NCBI RefSeq assembly: GCF_008704995.1 | Contig: NZ_CP023747.1 | Coordinates: 3,126,501-3,190,500, forward strand | Source of the DNA: Streptomyces nodosus | GTDB lineage: Bacteria; Actinomycetota; Actinomycetes; Streptomycetales; Streptomycetaceae | DNA length: 64,000 nucleotides | Reading direction: 5' to 3' | In this document: in pieces, positions 1-9,740 of the stretch | Layout: each line of letters starts with the position of its first letter | Numbering within the stretch: position 1 is the first letter of the stretch | Notes under the pieces: generated by a model | Database searches by the model: none | Told to the model about the DNA's origin: nothing | Seen by the model: only the letters and a program-made list of their open reading frames with translations | Program-made: the position numbers and the translations under genes

Positions 1-3000
1 TCGGAAGCCCTGGGCCCAGCCGTCGACCGTGGTGCGGGTGAGCGGCCTGCCGTCCAGGGTGGCGGTCCAGCCCTCGTCCGCGGTGTCGGCGAGGCGCAGG
101 ACACGGTCCGAGTCACCGGAGGGGATCGTGGTGTGGATCTCGACGGGACCGGCCGCGACGGCCCGCGGCTCGGCGGAACCCGTGACGATCGCGGCGCGGG
201 AGACCTGGCGGTTCACCCTCCACAGGGCGCTGCCGTCCTGCTGGCTGAGCCGGGTCAGGCCGGGCGTGGCGTCCAGCACCCGGCTGAACTCGCGGGGCGC
301 GCCCTTGCGGACGAGGACATAGCGCACGGCGAAGCCGCCGAGCGCGTCGGCCTGGTCGGCGCCGGAGCCGGCCACCAGGTTGGCGACCATCTTGTCCAGC
401 TGCCGGTTCTCAGCGGCCTCCGCGGCGAGTTCACCGTCGCCGAGGCGGGCGCCGGAGCCCCGGACCAGGGTGTAGCCGACGCGCGCGGTGGAACGGCCGT
501 CGAGGACGAGGGTGCGGGCCTGGTCGGAGGTGCCGCCCTCCTCGGCGACGAACTCCGGTACCTGCACCGGGTCGCGGCGCTCCACGGGGCCGTCGGCACC
601 GCGGATCATCCAGCCGGCGGCGATGAGCAGGGGACCTGCCGCACAGGCGAACGCGATGAGCGCGGCGACCGGCTGGCGCCAGCCGAAGCTCTGCTCGGCC
701 ACCCGCGCCTTGGCGCCGTCCGCGCCGATCGCGGCGGCGGCCAGCAGCGCGAGACCGTAGACGAGGGTCGCGGGTCCGGCCCAGGCGGAGCCGTTGGACA
801 GGACCGCGAAGACAAGCGCCACCAGGGCGACCGTCCATGCCGTCCAGATGCCCGCCTGGCGTTCGGAGCGCAGCAGGGCGGCCAGCGCCGCGAGGACGAC
901 ACCGATGAGCATCAGCCCGCTGACGGTGCCGGGACCGCCGGGGCTCGCGCCGAGCAGATCGGTGGCGGAGGCCGCGCCGCTGCCGTACTCGAGACCGGCC
1001 TCCTGGAAGAAACCGAACGGCAGCAGCGACAGCGACCAGGGGGCGAGCACCAGCAGCGGGACGCCCGACTGGACGAGGAAGCGCAGCCCGTAGGCGACGA
1101 GGTCGGTCCTGCGCACCGCGAGCACCGCCACACCCAGGATCACGGCGATCGGCCACACGATCGGCGTGAACGCGGTGGTGATCGTCAGCAGCAGGGCGTA
1201 CGCCCAGGTCGCCCGCCAGCTGCCGCGCGCCCCGGACGCACGGGTGAATCCGCCTGCCGCGACGGCGGCGCGCGCGATCAGCGGCAGCAGCACGGCCAGG
1301 ACCGCCGTGCCGATGTGGCCGCCGGCGAGGGCGCCCGTCGCGGCCGGCAGAAAGGCGTAGGCGACGGAGGCCCAGGCGCGCAGCAGCCGGGACTCGACGA
1401 GGGGCCGAGAGGCGAAGTAGGCGGTGACCCCGGCGAGCGGCACCGAGCAGACGAGCAGCACCGTGACCGCGAGTCCGGTGGAGCCGAACAGGATGCTCGC
1501 GAGCAGGGCGACGAACGCCAGATAGGGCGGTGCGGACTGGGTGCCGCCCACACCGACCGGATGCCACAGGTCGGCATGGCGGGACCACAGCGCGGAGGCG
1601 TCGGCGGGCGCGGGCAGCAGCGCCCCGCCGGCCAGCGCGCCCCCGCCGAGCAGGGCCCGGCAGGCGGCGAGCGAGACCAGCAGCAGAACGGCGAAGAGCA
1701 GCGGTCCGGGCTTGCGGGCGATGCGTTTGAGCCGGGCGAACTGTTCGACTTCCAGGAAGTCGGCGTCGTCGCCGCCGGGGCCGGATTCGATGGCGCCGCC
1801 ATGCCGGCCGGCCGCGGACATCTCGGGGTCGGAGCGGCCCACCAGATTGCTCGCGACCTGCTCGACGGTGGCGCGGACCGTCGCTCCGGGCGGCGGGAAG
1901 AGCGGACGCAACTCGCCCTTCTCCACCTGCGGGCGGCCGCGCCGGCGCCGGCCGGCGATGATCCGCTCGGGCCGCAGCAGCGTCCCGAGCAGACCGCGGA
2001 TCTCGTCGACGGCCTGTCCGGGCACCTTGCCGACGAGATACGCCAGGGTGCGCAGCACGGTGCCGATCACCAGGCGGAGCAGGATCCAGGGCAGCTGTGC
2101 CGTGCGGGCGTTGGTGAGGAGGGTGTAGACGGCACCCGCCTTGTCGACCTTGTGCGGGGAGGCCGCGGTGCGGCCCACACAGTCCACGGTGCGGCGCTCA
2201 CGGGAGGCCGCCTCGGCGTGCCGTACGACCGCGTCGGGGGCGATCAGCACCCGGTGGCCGGCGGCGTGGGCGCGCCAGCACAGGTCGACGTCGTCCCGCA
2301 TCAGGGGCAGATGCCGGTCGAACCCGCCCAGCTCCTCGAAGACATCGCGCCGCACGAGCATGCCGGCCGTGGACACGGACAGCACCGAGCCGACGTGGTC
2401 GTGCTGGCCCTGGTCCTGTTCACGGCGGTCCAGACCGGTCCAGCGGCGGCCGGAGTTGGCGATGGTGACGCCGACCTCCAGCAGCTGACGGCGGTCGTAC
2501 CAGCCGCGGAGCTTGGGGCCGACGACGGCGACGTCGTCGCGGCCCAGCTCCATCTCGTTCTCCACGACCTGCAGCAGCTGGGCCAGGGCGTCGGGTTCGG
2601 GGGCGCAGTCGTCGTGCAGCAGCCACAGCCACTGCACCGGTTCGCCGTACGGCAGCTCCGGCATGTCGTACGCCTCGTCCCGCCAGGTGCGGCTGACGGG
2701 GTCCCAGCTGCTGGGACGCTTGAGGTAGGGCAGGTCGTCCGGGGTCAGGACGACCGCATGACGGGTCGCCTCCTCGACGGCCTGGCCGAAACCGGTACGC
2801 CGGGCCAGGTGCAGGACCTGGTCGGCGCCGAGGGCGTCTTCGAGCAGCGGGGCGGATTCGTCCGCGCTGCCGGTGTCGGCCGCCACGGCATGCTGCACGG
2901 GGCGCTCCTGGCCGAGAAGCCCGGCGAGGGCGTCGGGCAGCCAGCGGGCGCCGTCGTGGGAGACGAGCACCGCGGTGACCACATGACGCGGGAACTCTGG

Positions 3001-3045
3001 TGCGGCGGCGTCGTGTTGGGCCGCCGTATGACTGTGCACGGACAT
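1..3045 (-). CDS. Large membrane glycosyltransferase, family 2 (3' end beyond window)
   Basis: The reading frame is open from the ATG at 3045 to the window edge, giving 1015 residues with no stop, so the C-terminus is missing. Residues about 22-300 form a GT-A fold: a start like VTAVLVSHDGARWLP, an HDDC nucleotide-sugar/metal motif near residue 165, and an RDDVDLCWRA motif typical of GT2 acceptor sites. From about residue 330 there are many hydrophobic stretches, interpreted as ten or more membrane segments, followed by an extracytoplasmic region. Such GT2-plus-membrane proteins build or export cell-wall glycopolymers from the inner face of the membrane. It lies immediately downstream of whiB on the same strand with a 262-bp gap, so it may have its own promoter. 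The family is secure; the sugar and acceptor are unknown. Confidence 0.85.
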   Translation of the reverse strand, partial: MSVHSHTAAQHDAAAPEFPRHVVTAVLVSHDGARWLPDALAGLLGQERPVQHAVAADTGSADESAPLLEDALGADQVLHLARRTGFGQAVEEATRHAVVLTPDDLPYLKRPSSWDPVSRTWRDEAYDMPELPYGEPVQWLWLLHDDCAPEPDALAQLLQVVENEMELGRDDVAVVGPKLRGWYDRRQLLEVGVTIANSGRRWTGLDRREQDQGQHDHVGSVLSVSTAGMLVRRDVFEELGGFDRHLPLMRDDVDLCWRAHAAGHRVLIAPDAVVRHAEAASRERRTVDCVGRTAASPHKVDKAGAVYTLLTNARTAQLPWILLRLVIGTVLRTLAYLVGKVPGQAVDEIRGLLGTLLRPERIIAGRRRRGRPQVEKGELRPLFPPPGATVRATVEQVASNLVGRSDPEMSAAGRHGGAIESGPGGDDADFLEVEQFARLKRIARKPGPLLFAVLLLVSLAACRALLGGGALAGGALLPAPADASALWSRHADLWHPVGVGGTQSAPPYLAFVALLASILFGSTGLAVTVLLVCSVPLAGVTAYFASRPLVESRLLRAWASVAYAFLPAATGALAGGHIGTAVLAVLLPLIARAAVAAGGFTRASGARGSWRATWAYALLLTITTAFTPIVWPIAVILGVAVLAVRRTDLVAYGLRFLVQSGVPLLVLAPWSLSLLPFGFFQEAGLEYGSGAASATDLLGASPGGPGTVSGLMLIGVVLAALAALLRSERQAGIWTAWTVALVALVFAVLSNGSAWAGPATLVYGLALLAAAAIGADGAKARVAEQSFGWRQPVAALIAFACAAGPLLIAAGWMIRGADGPVERRDPVQVPEFVAEEGGTSDQARTLVLDGRSTARVGYTLVRGSGARLGDGELAAEAAENRQLDKMVANLVAGSGADQADALGGFAVRYVLVRKGAPREFSRVLDATPGLTRLSQQDGSALWRVNRQVSRAAIVTGSAEPRAVAAGPVEIHTTIPSGDSDRVLRLADTADEGWTATLDGRPLTRTTVDGWAQGFR

Positions 3046-3307
3046 CGAGGTACGGGCCCCGGTTCGATGGACTGCGGTGGACGCCTGCGCGGCGCCCCTC
3101 AGGGGGCGGCGAGGAGTCTCGGACGGAGGCCCACACTAACCGTTGGACAAGATCGCGGCCCGCCGCCTGTGGACAACCCACCTGCGCCGGGCCGTTCGTT
3201 ACGTAGGGATGTGCGTCTTTTCCCCGGGTCACCGCCCGGTGCGGTCTCCCCCGCCGGTGCGACCGTGCCATGCCACCGCGAGAACGGCTCGTTCCGCTCG
3301 GCGGAGG

Positions 3308-3571
3308 TCAGACGGCGGCCTTCTTGAGTCGGCGGCGCTCCCGCTCGGACAGACCGCCCCAGATGCCGAACCGCTCGTCGTTGGCGAGCGCGTATTCAAG
3401 GCACTCGGAGCGGACCTCGCAGGCGAGGCAGACCTTCTTCGCCTCGCGGGTGGAGCCGCCCTTCTCGGGGAAGAAGGACTCGGGGTCGGTCTGGGCGCAC
3501 AGCGCGCGCTCCTGCCAGCCGAGTTCCTCGTCCGCGTCGTCGACCAGCAGTTGCTGCACCAGCTCGGTCAT
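3308..3571 (-). CDS. whiB: WhiB, Fe-S cluster developmental transcription regulator
   Basis: An 87-residue protein with the WhiB-like signature: cysteines at positions 25, 48, 51 and 57 (the last three spaced C-x2-C-x5-C) bind a [4Fe-4S] cluster. The turn motif GIWGG is at 69-73 and a basic tail RERRRLKK follows. Length and sequence match the founding Streptomyces WhiB, needed for sporulation septation together with WhiA, rather than the other Wbl paralogues. The start at 3571 has a modest upstream purine run. The neighbours (F420 genes on one side, GT on the other) agree with the conserved actinobacterial whiB/whiB2 locus. The family has been shown to act with WhiA and to be repressed early in growth by BldD; those are known facts, not read here. 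Confidence 0.95.
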   Translation of the reverse strand: MTELVQQLLVDDADEELGWQERALCAQTDPESFFPEKGGSTREAKKVCLACEVRSECLEYALANDERFGIWGGLSERERRRLKKAAV

Positions 3572-4287
3572 GTGCGCCCCTCGTCTGTCTTTCGCGTCCC
3601 CGTGATGCGGTCGTTACCGTTTCCGGCTGAACGACACGAGTGAAATTACAAGTGCGCCGATCCGGGCCAGTCAAGCCGAGATCTGCTATTGGGCCCCTTA
3701 TTCACTCTGCGGAACCAAGGCTTTGCGGAAAGTGTTCAAATCGACATAAACCATGACACTCCGCGAGGCTCCCGCGGATCTTCGATCCCCCACAGAGAAA
3801 GACGCCCCCGCGTTCGCTCTCGTTCCGGTACGAACGGCGAAGCGAGCCGGATCACGGTGGGATCACGAGAACGCAACGACGTTCGCGTGCCGGACGGTGC
3901 GCTCCATGTGTCCGGGACTCCTTGCGAGCAAACCTCATACCCCCCGGATGAACCGGATGAGGTGAAACACATCGCACATTCCGGGCCTCGAGTTGACAGC
4001 GAAGGAGTGAACCGGTGTCCTAGGGGGCATGCTCGCGAACTCGGCACTCCGCCAGACCCGCACCGCCGGGTCCCACGGTGCTGCCCGCGCTCGCTGTAGC
4101 TGTCGCCGTCTCGGCTGTTGAGCTCTCCTCATCGCTCCGGCCGGTCCCGGGTCCACCCGACCCGACCGTCGTCCCCACCGCCCGCACCAGGGCCTGCGTC
4201 CCGCCCGTGATCCGGGCGGACGACGCGCGACATCGCCTCTTCCCACGTATCCCCCCGTACTCGTCCGCCGAGGAACCACGCATCCCA
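3572..4287. promoter_or_regulatory. Long intergenic region between divergent whiB and cysteine dioxygenase
   Basis: 716 bp without a convincing gene. The part near whiB is less GC-rich than the coding DNA. Two GACAC motifs occur at 3633-3637 and 3755-3759; GACAC is the core recognised by WhiA, so they are candidate sites, but a five-base motif is weak evidence. A TTGACA hexamer lies at 3993-3998 on the plus strand, without a well spaced -10. The length fits a multi-promoter developmental control region for whiB. No hairpin terminator stands out. Confidence 0.5.
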
Positions 4288-4848
4288 ATGAACAGCGACA
4301 GCGACCTCCAGATCGCCGGGGACATCCTCGAAGTGCCGCATCTGCTCCAGCCGCCGCGCGAGCATCCGGCCACCGTGGCCGAATTCGCCGGCCTCGCCCG
4401 CACCGTCGCCGCCGACCGCTCCCAGTGGGAGCACCTGGTCCGTTACGACGCCGCATCCCGCTGGTACCACCGGCTGCGCACCGGCCCCGGCTACGAGGTG
4501 TGGCTGCTGTCCTGGGTGCCGGGACAGGGCAGCGGGCTGCACGACCACGGGCGCTCGTCCGGTGTGCTGACCGTCCTGGACGGCGCACTGACCGAGCGCA
4601 CGGAGCGCGGCACCCGCGCATTGCGTGCGGGGGCGCAACGGGTTTTCGCGCCGGGATATGTGCACGAAGTGGTGAACGACACGCTGGAACCGGCGGTGAG
4701 CCTGCACATCTATTTCCCTGGGCTGACCGAGATGCCGATGCATCACAAGGCGTGCGCGGCGGACCGAGTCACCACGGCGGACACCGCGCACACGGCGTCC
4801 GCGCTGAACACGGCGGACACGACGGGCACAGCGGGCACGGCGAAATAG
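4288..4848 (+). CDS. Cysteine dioxygenase-like cupin protein
   Basis: A 186-residue cupin of the cysteine dioxygenase family, which oxidises cysteine to cysteine sulfinate using non-haem iron. The metal site is visible as HDH (H85, H87) in a [12 protein letters not shown] context, with the third histidine H126 in YVHEVVN. The phrase [12 protein letters not shown] is also typical of bacterial CDO-like proteins. The ATG at 4288 is chosen because family homology begins soon after it and GAGGA lies about 14 bases upstream; an in-frame GTG/ATG further upstream would add an unlikely leader. The last 30 or so residues are a low-complexity Thr/Ala tail outside the cupin fold. Substrate could be another small thiol. 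Confidence 0.8.
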   Translation: MNSDSDLQIAGDILEVPHLLQPPREHPATVAEFAGLARTVAADRSQWEHLVRYDAASRWYHRLRTGPGYEVWLLSWVPGQGSGLHDHGRSSGVLTVLDGALTERTERGTRALRAGAQRVFAPGYVHEVVNDTLEPAVSLHIYFPGLTEMPMHHKACAADRVTTADTAHTASALNTADTTGTAGTAK

Positions 4849-4974
4849 CGGACGCGGTCGGCGCCCGAGCCGGGGGCACATACGACGGGCGCGCCCCGCC
4901 CCCGGCTCGACGGACACCCTGTGCCTTCCGGCCACCCCTCACAGAGTCGGCCTGGCGGCTGACACACTGTGTCC

Positions 4975-5934
4975 ATGCGCATTGTGGTTCTGGCAGGCGG
5001 CATCGGCGGTGCCCGGTTTCTGCGGGGTCTGAAGCGGGCCGCGCCCGACGCGGACATCACGGTCGTCGGCAACACCGGCGACGACATCCACCTCTTCGGG
5101 CTGAGGGTCTGTCCGGACCTCGACACGGTGATGTACACGCTCGGCGGCGGCATCAACGAGGAACAGGGCTGGGGCCGGGCCGAGGAGACCTTCCACCTCA
5201 AGCAGGAACTCGCGGCGTACGGCGTGGGACCGGAGTGGTTCGGGCTCGGCGACCGCGACTTCGCCACGCACATCGTGCGGACCCAGATGCTGGGCGCGGG
5301 CTATCCGCTCAGCGCGGTCACCGAGGCGCTGTGCGACCGCTGGAAGCCGGGGGTCCGGCTCATCCCCATGTCGGACGACCGCGTGGAGACCCATGTCGCC
5401 GTCGAACTGGACGGCGAGCGCAGGGCGATCCACTTCCAGGAGTACTGGGTGCGGCTGCGGGCCTCCGTCCCGGCCGAGGCGGTCGTGCCGGTCGGCGCCG
5501 AGCAGGCGAAGCCGGCTCCGGGCGTCCTGGAGGCGATCGCCGAGGCGGATGTGATCCTCTTCCCGCCGTCCAACCCCGTGGTCTCCGTCGGCACCATCCT
5601 GGCCGTGCCCGGCATCCGGGAGGGGATCGCCGAGGCCGGTGTGCCGGTGGTGGGCCTCTCCCCCATCGTCGGCGACGCCCCGGTGCGCGGGATGGCCGAC
5701 AAGGTGCTCGCGGCGGTCGGGGTCGAGTCCACGGCGGCGGCGGTCGCCGAGCACTACGGCTCGGGGCTGCTGGACGGCTGGCTGGTCGACACGGTGGACG
5801 CGGCCGTGGTGGAGCGCGTGGAGACCGCGGGCATCCGCTGCCGCGCGGTCCCGCTGATGATGACGGACCTGGACGCGACGGCCCGGATGGCCCAGGAGGC
5901 GCTGCGGCTGGCGGAGGAGGTGCGGGCGTCATGA
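4975..5934 (+). CDS. cofD: 2-phospho-L-lactate transferase (F420 biosynthesis)
   Basis: A 319-residue CofD/FbiA enzyme. It joins the activated phospho-lactate-type (phosphoenolpyruvyl) moiety to the deazaflavin Fo to give (dehydro-)F420-0 in the cytoplasm. The N-terminus [17 protein letters not shown] is the family nucleotide-binding signature, followed by [25 protein letters not shown], also diagnostic. The ATG at 4975 is preferred over the GTG two codons upstream because the family begins at MRIVVLAGG. The stop overlaps the ATG of the next gene (ATGA at 5931-5934), so cofD and fbiB are translationally coupled. Known as fbiA in mycobacteria. Confidence 0.95.
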   Translation: MRIVVLAGGIGGARFLRGLKRAAPDADITVVGNTGDDIHLFGLRVCPDLDTVMYTLGGGINEEQGWGRAEETFHLKQELAAYGVGPEWFGLGDRDFATHIVRTQMLGAGYPLSAVTEALCDRWKPGVRLIPMSDDRVETHVAVELDGERRAIHFQEYWVRLRASVPAEAVVPVGAEQAKPAPGVLEAIAEADVILFPPSNPVVSVGTILAVPGIREGIAEAGVPVVGLSPIVGDAPVRGMADKVLAAVGVESTAAAVAEHYGSGLLDGWLVDTVDAAVVERVETAGIRCRAVPLMMTDLDATARMAQEALRLAEEVRAS

Positions 5935-7316
5935 CCGGGCCGGCTCCCCGGGACGGTTCGACGGACGTCACGGACTCCCCGTCCGGCGCGACGGACGGGC
6001 AGCCGGACGCCCCCAACACAGCTTCCGGCTTCCGGGTGTGGGCCCTGCCCGGGTTCCCCGAGGTCCGCCCCGGGGACGACCTCGCCAAGCTGATCGCGGC
6101 CGGTGAGCCCGGACTCGCCGACGGGGATGTCCTGCTCATCACCTCGAAGATCGTGTCCAAGGCGGAGGGGCGCCTCGTCCGGGCGGAGGACCGGGAGGCC
6201 GCCATCGACGCCGAGACGGTGCGGGTCGTGGCCCGGCGCGGACCGCTCAGGATCGTCGAGAACCGGCAGGGGCTCGTCATGGCCGCCGCCGGGGTCGACG
6301 CCTCCAATACCCCCGCGGGCACCGTGCTGTTGCTGCCCGAGGACCCCGACGCCTCCGCGCGGGCGCTCCGGGACGGGCTGCGGGACGCTCTCGGGGTCGA
6401 GGTCGGCGTGATCGTCACGGACACCTTCGGGCGGCCCTGGCGCACCGGGCTCACCGATGTCGCCATCGGTGCCGCGGGCGTCCATGTCCTGGACGACCTG
6501 CGCGGCGGCACCGACAGCCACGGCAATCCGCTGAGCGCGACCGTCGTCGCCACCGCCGATGAACTGGCCGCCGCCGGCGACCTGGTCAAGGGCAAGGCCG
6601 CCGGACTGCCCGTCGCCGTGGTGCGCGGGCTGGCGCACCTGGTGGCCCGGGAGGACGGCGAGGGGGCACGGGCGATGGTGCGCACGGCCCGCGACGACAT
6701 GTTCCGGCTGGGCACCTCCGAGGCGGTACGGGAGGCGGTGACCGGGCGGCGTACCGTACGGGCCTTCACCGACGAGCCGGTCGACCCCGGCGCCGTACGG
6801 CGCGCGGTGGCCGCCGCCGTGACCGCTCCGGCGCCGCACCACACCACGCCCTGGCGGTTCGTGCTGCTGGAGTCCGAGGAGTCACGGACCCGGCTGCTGG
6901 ACGCGATGCGGGACGCCTGGATCGCCGATCTGCGCCGGGACGGCAAGACCGAGGAGTCGATCGCGAAGCGCGTCCGGCGCGGCGATGTGCTGCGCAACGC
7001 CCCGTATCTGGTGGTGCCGTGCATGGTCATGGACGGGTCCCACACCTACGGCGACGGACGGCGGGACGCGGCCGAGCGGGAGATGTTCGTGGTCGCCACC
7101 GGGGCGGGGGTGCAGAACCTCCTGGTGGCGCTCGCCGGGGAGCGGCTCGGCTCGGCCTGGGTGTCGTCGACGATGTTCTGCCGTGAGGTCGTCCGCGAGG
7201 TGCTGGGACTGCCCGGGGACTGGGACCCGATGGGAGCCGTGGCGGTGGGGCATCCGGCCGAGGAGCCCGGGCCGCGGCCGGGGCGGGACGCGCAGGCGTT
7301 CATCGAGGTGCGGTGA
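5931..7316 (+). CDS. fbiB: Bifunctional F420 biosynthesis protein FbiB (gamma-glutamyl ligase plus FMN reductase domain)
   Basis: A 461-residue two-domain protein. After a disordered acidic N-terminal extension of about 33 residues, residues about 34-265 are the CofE ligase, which adds glutamates to F420-0 (motifs [14 protein letters not shown] and [21 protein letters not shown]). Residues about 270-461 are a nitroreductase-like FMN domain that in FbiB reduces dehydro-F420-0 ([26 protein letters not shown]). The fusion is the actinobacterial arrangement; archaea have stand-alone CofE. Start at 5931 overlaps the cofD stop by ATGA, so expression is coupled. The N-terminal tail is longer than in mycobacterial FbiB and rich in Asp/Ser/Pro. 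Confidence 0.95.
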   Translation: MTGPAPRDGSTDVTDSPSGATDGQPDAPNTASGFRVWALPGFPEVRPGDDLAKLIAAGEPGLADGDVLLITSKIVSKAEGRLVRAEDREAAIDAETVRVVARRGPLRIVENRQGLVMAAAGVDASNTPAGTVLLLPEDPDASARALRDGLRDALGVEVGVIVTDTFGRPWRTGLTDVAIGAAGVHVLDDLRGGTDSHGNPLSATVVATADELAAAGDLVKGKAAGLPVAVVRGLAHLVAREDGEGARAMVRTARDDMFRLGTSEAVREAVTGRRTVRAFTDEPVDPGAVRRAVAAAVTAPAPHHTTPWRFVLLESEESRTRLLDAMRDAWIADLRRDGKTEESIAKRVRRGDVLRNAPYLVVPCMVMDGSHTYGDGRRDAAEREMFVVATGAGVQNLLVALAGERLGSAWVSSTMFCREVVREVLGLPGDWDPMGAVAVGHPAEEPGPRPGRDAQAFIEVR

Positions 7317-7449
7317 GCGAGGTGCCGTGAGCACGGGGCGCCCGGGAGCCTGCCCGGTCCCGGCGCCCCGGTCGCACGGGCCCCGTCCGCGCCCGGCCGC
7401 ACCCCTTTCTATGCTCGTAGCACACCCCCGTATCACCAGGACCTCATCC

Positions 7450-8451
7450 GTGGCCGGACGATTCGCCCAGCGCCCCACCCCCGCGACCGCGCGCGGTGGG
7501 CATGTCGTCGTGCCCCCGGGTGTGCCACGGCCGGCCCCGGCGCCGGGCCGTCGGCGGACCTGGACCCCGCCCGGACCGCTGGACCTCGGGCTGGTGCTCG
7601 GGCCGCTGCGGCGCGGCCCCGGGGATCCCACCTTCCGGGCCACCCCGGACGGTTCGGTGTGGCGGACCGCCCGTACGCCGACGGGACCGGGCACCCTCCG
7701 GGTCGCGCTGCGGGCCGGCACCGCCGCGGCGGAGGCCTGGGGCCCCGGGGCGGAGTGGCTGCTGGAACAACTGCCCGAGATGCTCGGCGCATCGGACGAT
7801 CCCGACGCCTTCCGGCCACGGCACCGGCTGCTCGCACTGGCGTGCCACCGGCGGCCCGGGCTGCGGCTGACGCGCACCGGGCTGGTGCTGGAATCGCTGA
7901 TTCCGTCGGTCCTGGAACAGAAGGTCACCACGGACGAGGCATACCGGGCGTGGCGGCTGCTGATACGGAAGTTCGGGGAGCCGGCGCCGGGACCCGCGCC
8001 GGAGCGGATGTGGGTGATCCCGGCACCCCGCACCTGGGCGCTGATTCCGTCCTGGGAGTGGCACCGGGCCGGGGTCGACGACAAGCGCGCCTCGACGATC
8101 CTGCGGGCGGTGCGGGTCGCCGCACGCCTTGAGCAGTCGATGACGATGGAGCCGGCCGAGGCACAGGCCCGGCTCGAGGTGGTGCCCGGCATCGGGCCGT
8201 GGACCTCCGCGGAGACCGTGCAGCGCAGTCACGGTGCGGCGGACTCGGTGACCGTCGGGGACCTGCATCTGCCGGGCATCGTGGGACACGCCCTCGCCGG
8301 GGACCGCAACGCCGACGACGCGGCGATGCTGTCGCTCCTGGAACCGTATGCGGGTCAACGGCACCGGGCGGCACGGCTGATCCTGCTGAGCGGTGCTGTG
8401 CCGCCGCGGCGCGCCCCGCGGATGCGACGGGGGGACATCGGACGGTTGTAG
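7450..8451 (+). CDS. DNA-3-methyladenine glycosylase II-like protein (HhH-GPD family)
   Basis: A 333-residue base-excision DNA glycosylase of the AlkA/HhH-GPD superfamily. The helix-hairpin-helix is visible as VVPGIGPWTSAETVQ and the catalytic aspartate as the D of VTVGDLHLP; the LIPSVLEQKVTTDEAYRAW segment is typical of actinobacterial members. It removes alkylated purines from DNA. The GTG at 7450 follows AGGA with about 7 bases spacing; an ATG at 7411 is an alternative adding 13 residues. It sits after fbiB in the same direction with a 133-bp gap, so it may be transcribed separately. Substrate preference cannot be read from sequence. Confidence 0.85.
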   Translation: MAGRFAQRPTPATARGGHVVVPPGVPRPAPAPGRRRTWTPPGPLDLGLVLGPLRRGPGDPTFRATPDGSVWRTARTPTGPGTLRVALRAGTAAAEAWGPGAEWLLEQLPEMLGASDDPDAFRPRHRLLALACHRRPGLRLTRTGLVLESLIPSVLEQKVTTDEAYRAWRLLIRKFGEPAPGPAPERMWVIPAPRTWALIPSWEWHRAGVDDKRASTILRAVRVAARLEQSMTMEPAEAQARLEVVPGIGPWTSAETVQRSHGAADSVTVGDLHLPGIVGHALAGDRNADDAAMLSLLEPYAGQRHRAARLILLSGAVPPRRAPRMRRGDIGRL

Positions 8452-8455
8452 GCGG

Positions 8456-8503
8456 CCGGGCGCCCCTCCGTGGAGCGGGCACCCGGCGTCCTGCGGCGCC
8501 CGG
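8456..8503. terminator. Inverted repeat between convergent genes
   Basis: CCGGGCGCC at 8456-8464 is exactly complementary to GGCGCCCGG at 8495-8503, with a 30-base loop. It lies between the convergent glycosylase (+) and sugar-nucleotide transferase (-), as expected for a bidirectional terminator, but there is no T-tract and the loop is long. Confidence 0.4.
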
Positions 8504-8513
8504 GGCGTGTCGC

Positions 8514-9596
8514 CTACTGGTCCGAGGAGAAGCGCACCGCGCCCGCCGGGATCCTGGCGTCGCACCAGACCCGCACTCCGTCGCGGAGTTCGTTGTCCGC
8601 GCCGACCACCGCCCCGTCGCCGACCACCGTGCCGGTGAGGACCGAGCGCCGGCCGATGCGGGAGCGGGCACCGATCAGCGAGTCCGTGATCACCGCGCCC
8701 GGCTCGACGACGGCGCCCGCGAGCACCGTGCTGCCGAAGATCCGGGCGCCCTCCCCGACGAACGCGCCGTCGCCGACCACGGTGCCGCCCGTCAGCTTGG
8801 CGTCCATGGCGACCGATGCCGTCGGCAGGATCAGCCGGTCGCCGCAGCGGCCGGGCACGGCCGGGGAGGGGGCACGCCCCAGGACCAGATCGGCCGAGCC
8901 GCGGACGAAGGCCGCCGGGGTGCCGAGGTCCAGCCAGTACGTCGAGTCCACCATGCCCTGGAGATGGGCACCGGCGGCCAGGAGGCCGGGAAAGGTCTCC
9001 CGCTCGACCGAGACCGGCCGGCCCGGCGGGATGGTGTCGATCACCGAGCGGCGGAAGACGTACGCCCCGGCGTTGATCTGGTCGGTGACGATCTCCTCCG
9101 GGGTCTGGGGCTTCTCCAGGAACGCCGTCACCCGGCCCGTCTCGTCCGTGGGGACGAGACCGTAGGCCCTCGGGTCCGTCACCTTGGTGAGGTGGAGGGA
9201 CACATCCGCGCCCGTCGCCGCGTGGGTGCGGACCAGGGCGCGGATGTCGAGGCCGGTGAGGATGTCCCCGTTGAAGATCAGGACCGGGTCGTCGGGGCCC
9301 GAGTGGAGGCGGCTCGCCACATTGCGGATGGCTCCGCCGGTGCCGAGCGGCTCCTCCTCCGTCACATACTCCAGCCGGAGGCCGAGGGCGGAACCGTCAC
9401 CGAAGTACGGCTCGAAGACCTCGGCCAGATAGGACGTGGCGAGCACGATGTGCTCCACGCCCGCCGCTTTCGCCCGCGCCAGTTGATGCGTGAGGAACGG
9501 CACTCCGGCCGCCGGGACCATCGGCTTCGGGGTGTGCACCGTGAGCGGGCGCAGCCGGGTTCCTCTGCCGCCGACCAGGAGAATCGCTTCTGTCAC
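8514..9596 (-). CDS. Mannose-1-phosphate guanylyltransferase-type NDP-sugar synthase
   Basis: A 360-residue sugar-nucleotide transferase. The N-terminus EAILLVGGRGTRLRPLTVHTPKPMVPAAG contains the G-G-x-G-T-R-x-R-P-L-T nucleotide loop and the KPM motif of nucleotidyltransferases that activate a hexose-1-phosphate. The C-terminal third (GTVVGDGAFVGEGARI and similar hexapeptides) is a left-handed beta-helix. It probably supplies GDP-mannose, or a similar NDP-sugar, for wall polysaccharides or glycosylation. GTG at 9596 is chosen because the family begins at (V/M)TEAILLVGG; an ATG at 9638 would add 14 residues. The position beside the F420 genes mirrors manB of M. tuberculosis. The exact sugar is inferred from family and context. 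Confidence 0.85.
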   Translation of the reverse strand: MTEAILLVGGRGTRLRPLTVHTPKPMVPAAGVPFLTHQLARAKAAGVEHIVLATSYLAEVFEPYFGDGSALGLRLEYVTEEEPLGTGGAIRNVASRLHSGPDDPVLIFNGDILTGLDIRALVRTHAATGADVSLHLTKVTDPRAYGLVPTDETGRVTAFLEKPQTPEEIVTDQINAGAYVFRRSVIDTIPPGRPVSVERETFPGLLAAGAHLQGMVDSTYWLDLGTPAAFVRGSADLVLGRAPSPAVPGRCGDRLILPTASVAMDAKLTGGTVVGDGAFVGEGARIFGSTVLAGAVVEPGAVITDSLIGARSRIGRRSVLTGTVVGDGAVVGADNELRDGVRVWCDARIPAGAVRFSSDQ

Positions 9597-9740
9597 CTGT
9601 CGTCTCTGCTTCCTGCCGGGACCGGCCGAACTGTCCATCGGCCGGCCAGTGTATGCAGACCGTGTTGTGAGGACCCCTAAAGGTGTTCCGGAGGACCGTG
9701 AGAGGCGGGGAGGTACCCAGCCGGGTGCCGACCCCCCTTC

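Noticed and set aside
133..3327. 1064-codon open frame on the plus strand
   Set aside because: It is antisense to the GT2 gene, with low-complexity Gly/Arg/Gln/Asp sequence and no recognisable domain; long antisense frames are common in GC-rich DNA.
3993..4026. TTGACA-based vegetative promoter
   Set aside because: No well spaced -10 hexamer (TAGGGG is 22 bases away), so it is not listed as a promoter.
4425..5930. Upstream extension of the fbiB frame
   Set aside because: Codons 4425-5930 lie antiparallel or out of frame over the CDO-like gene and cofD; the real start overlaps the cofD stop.
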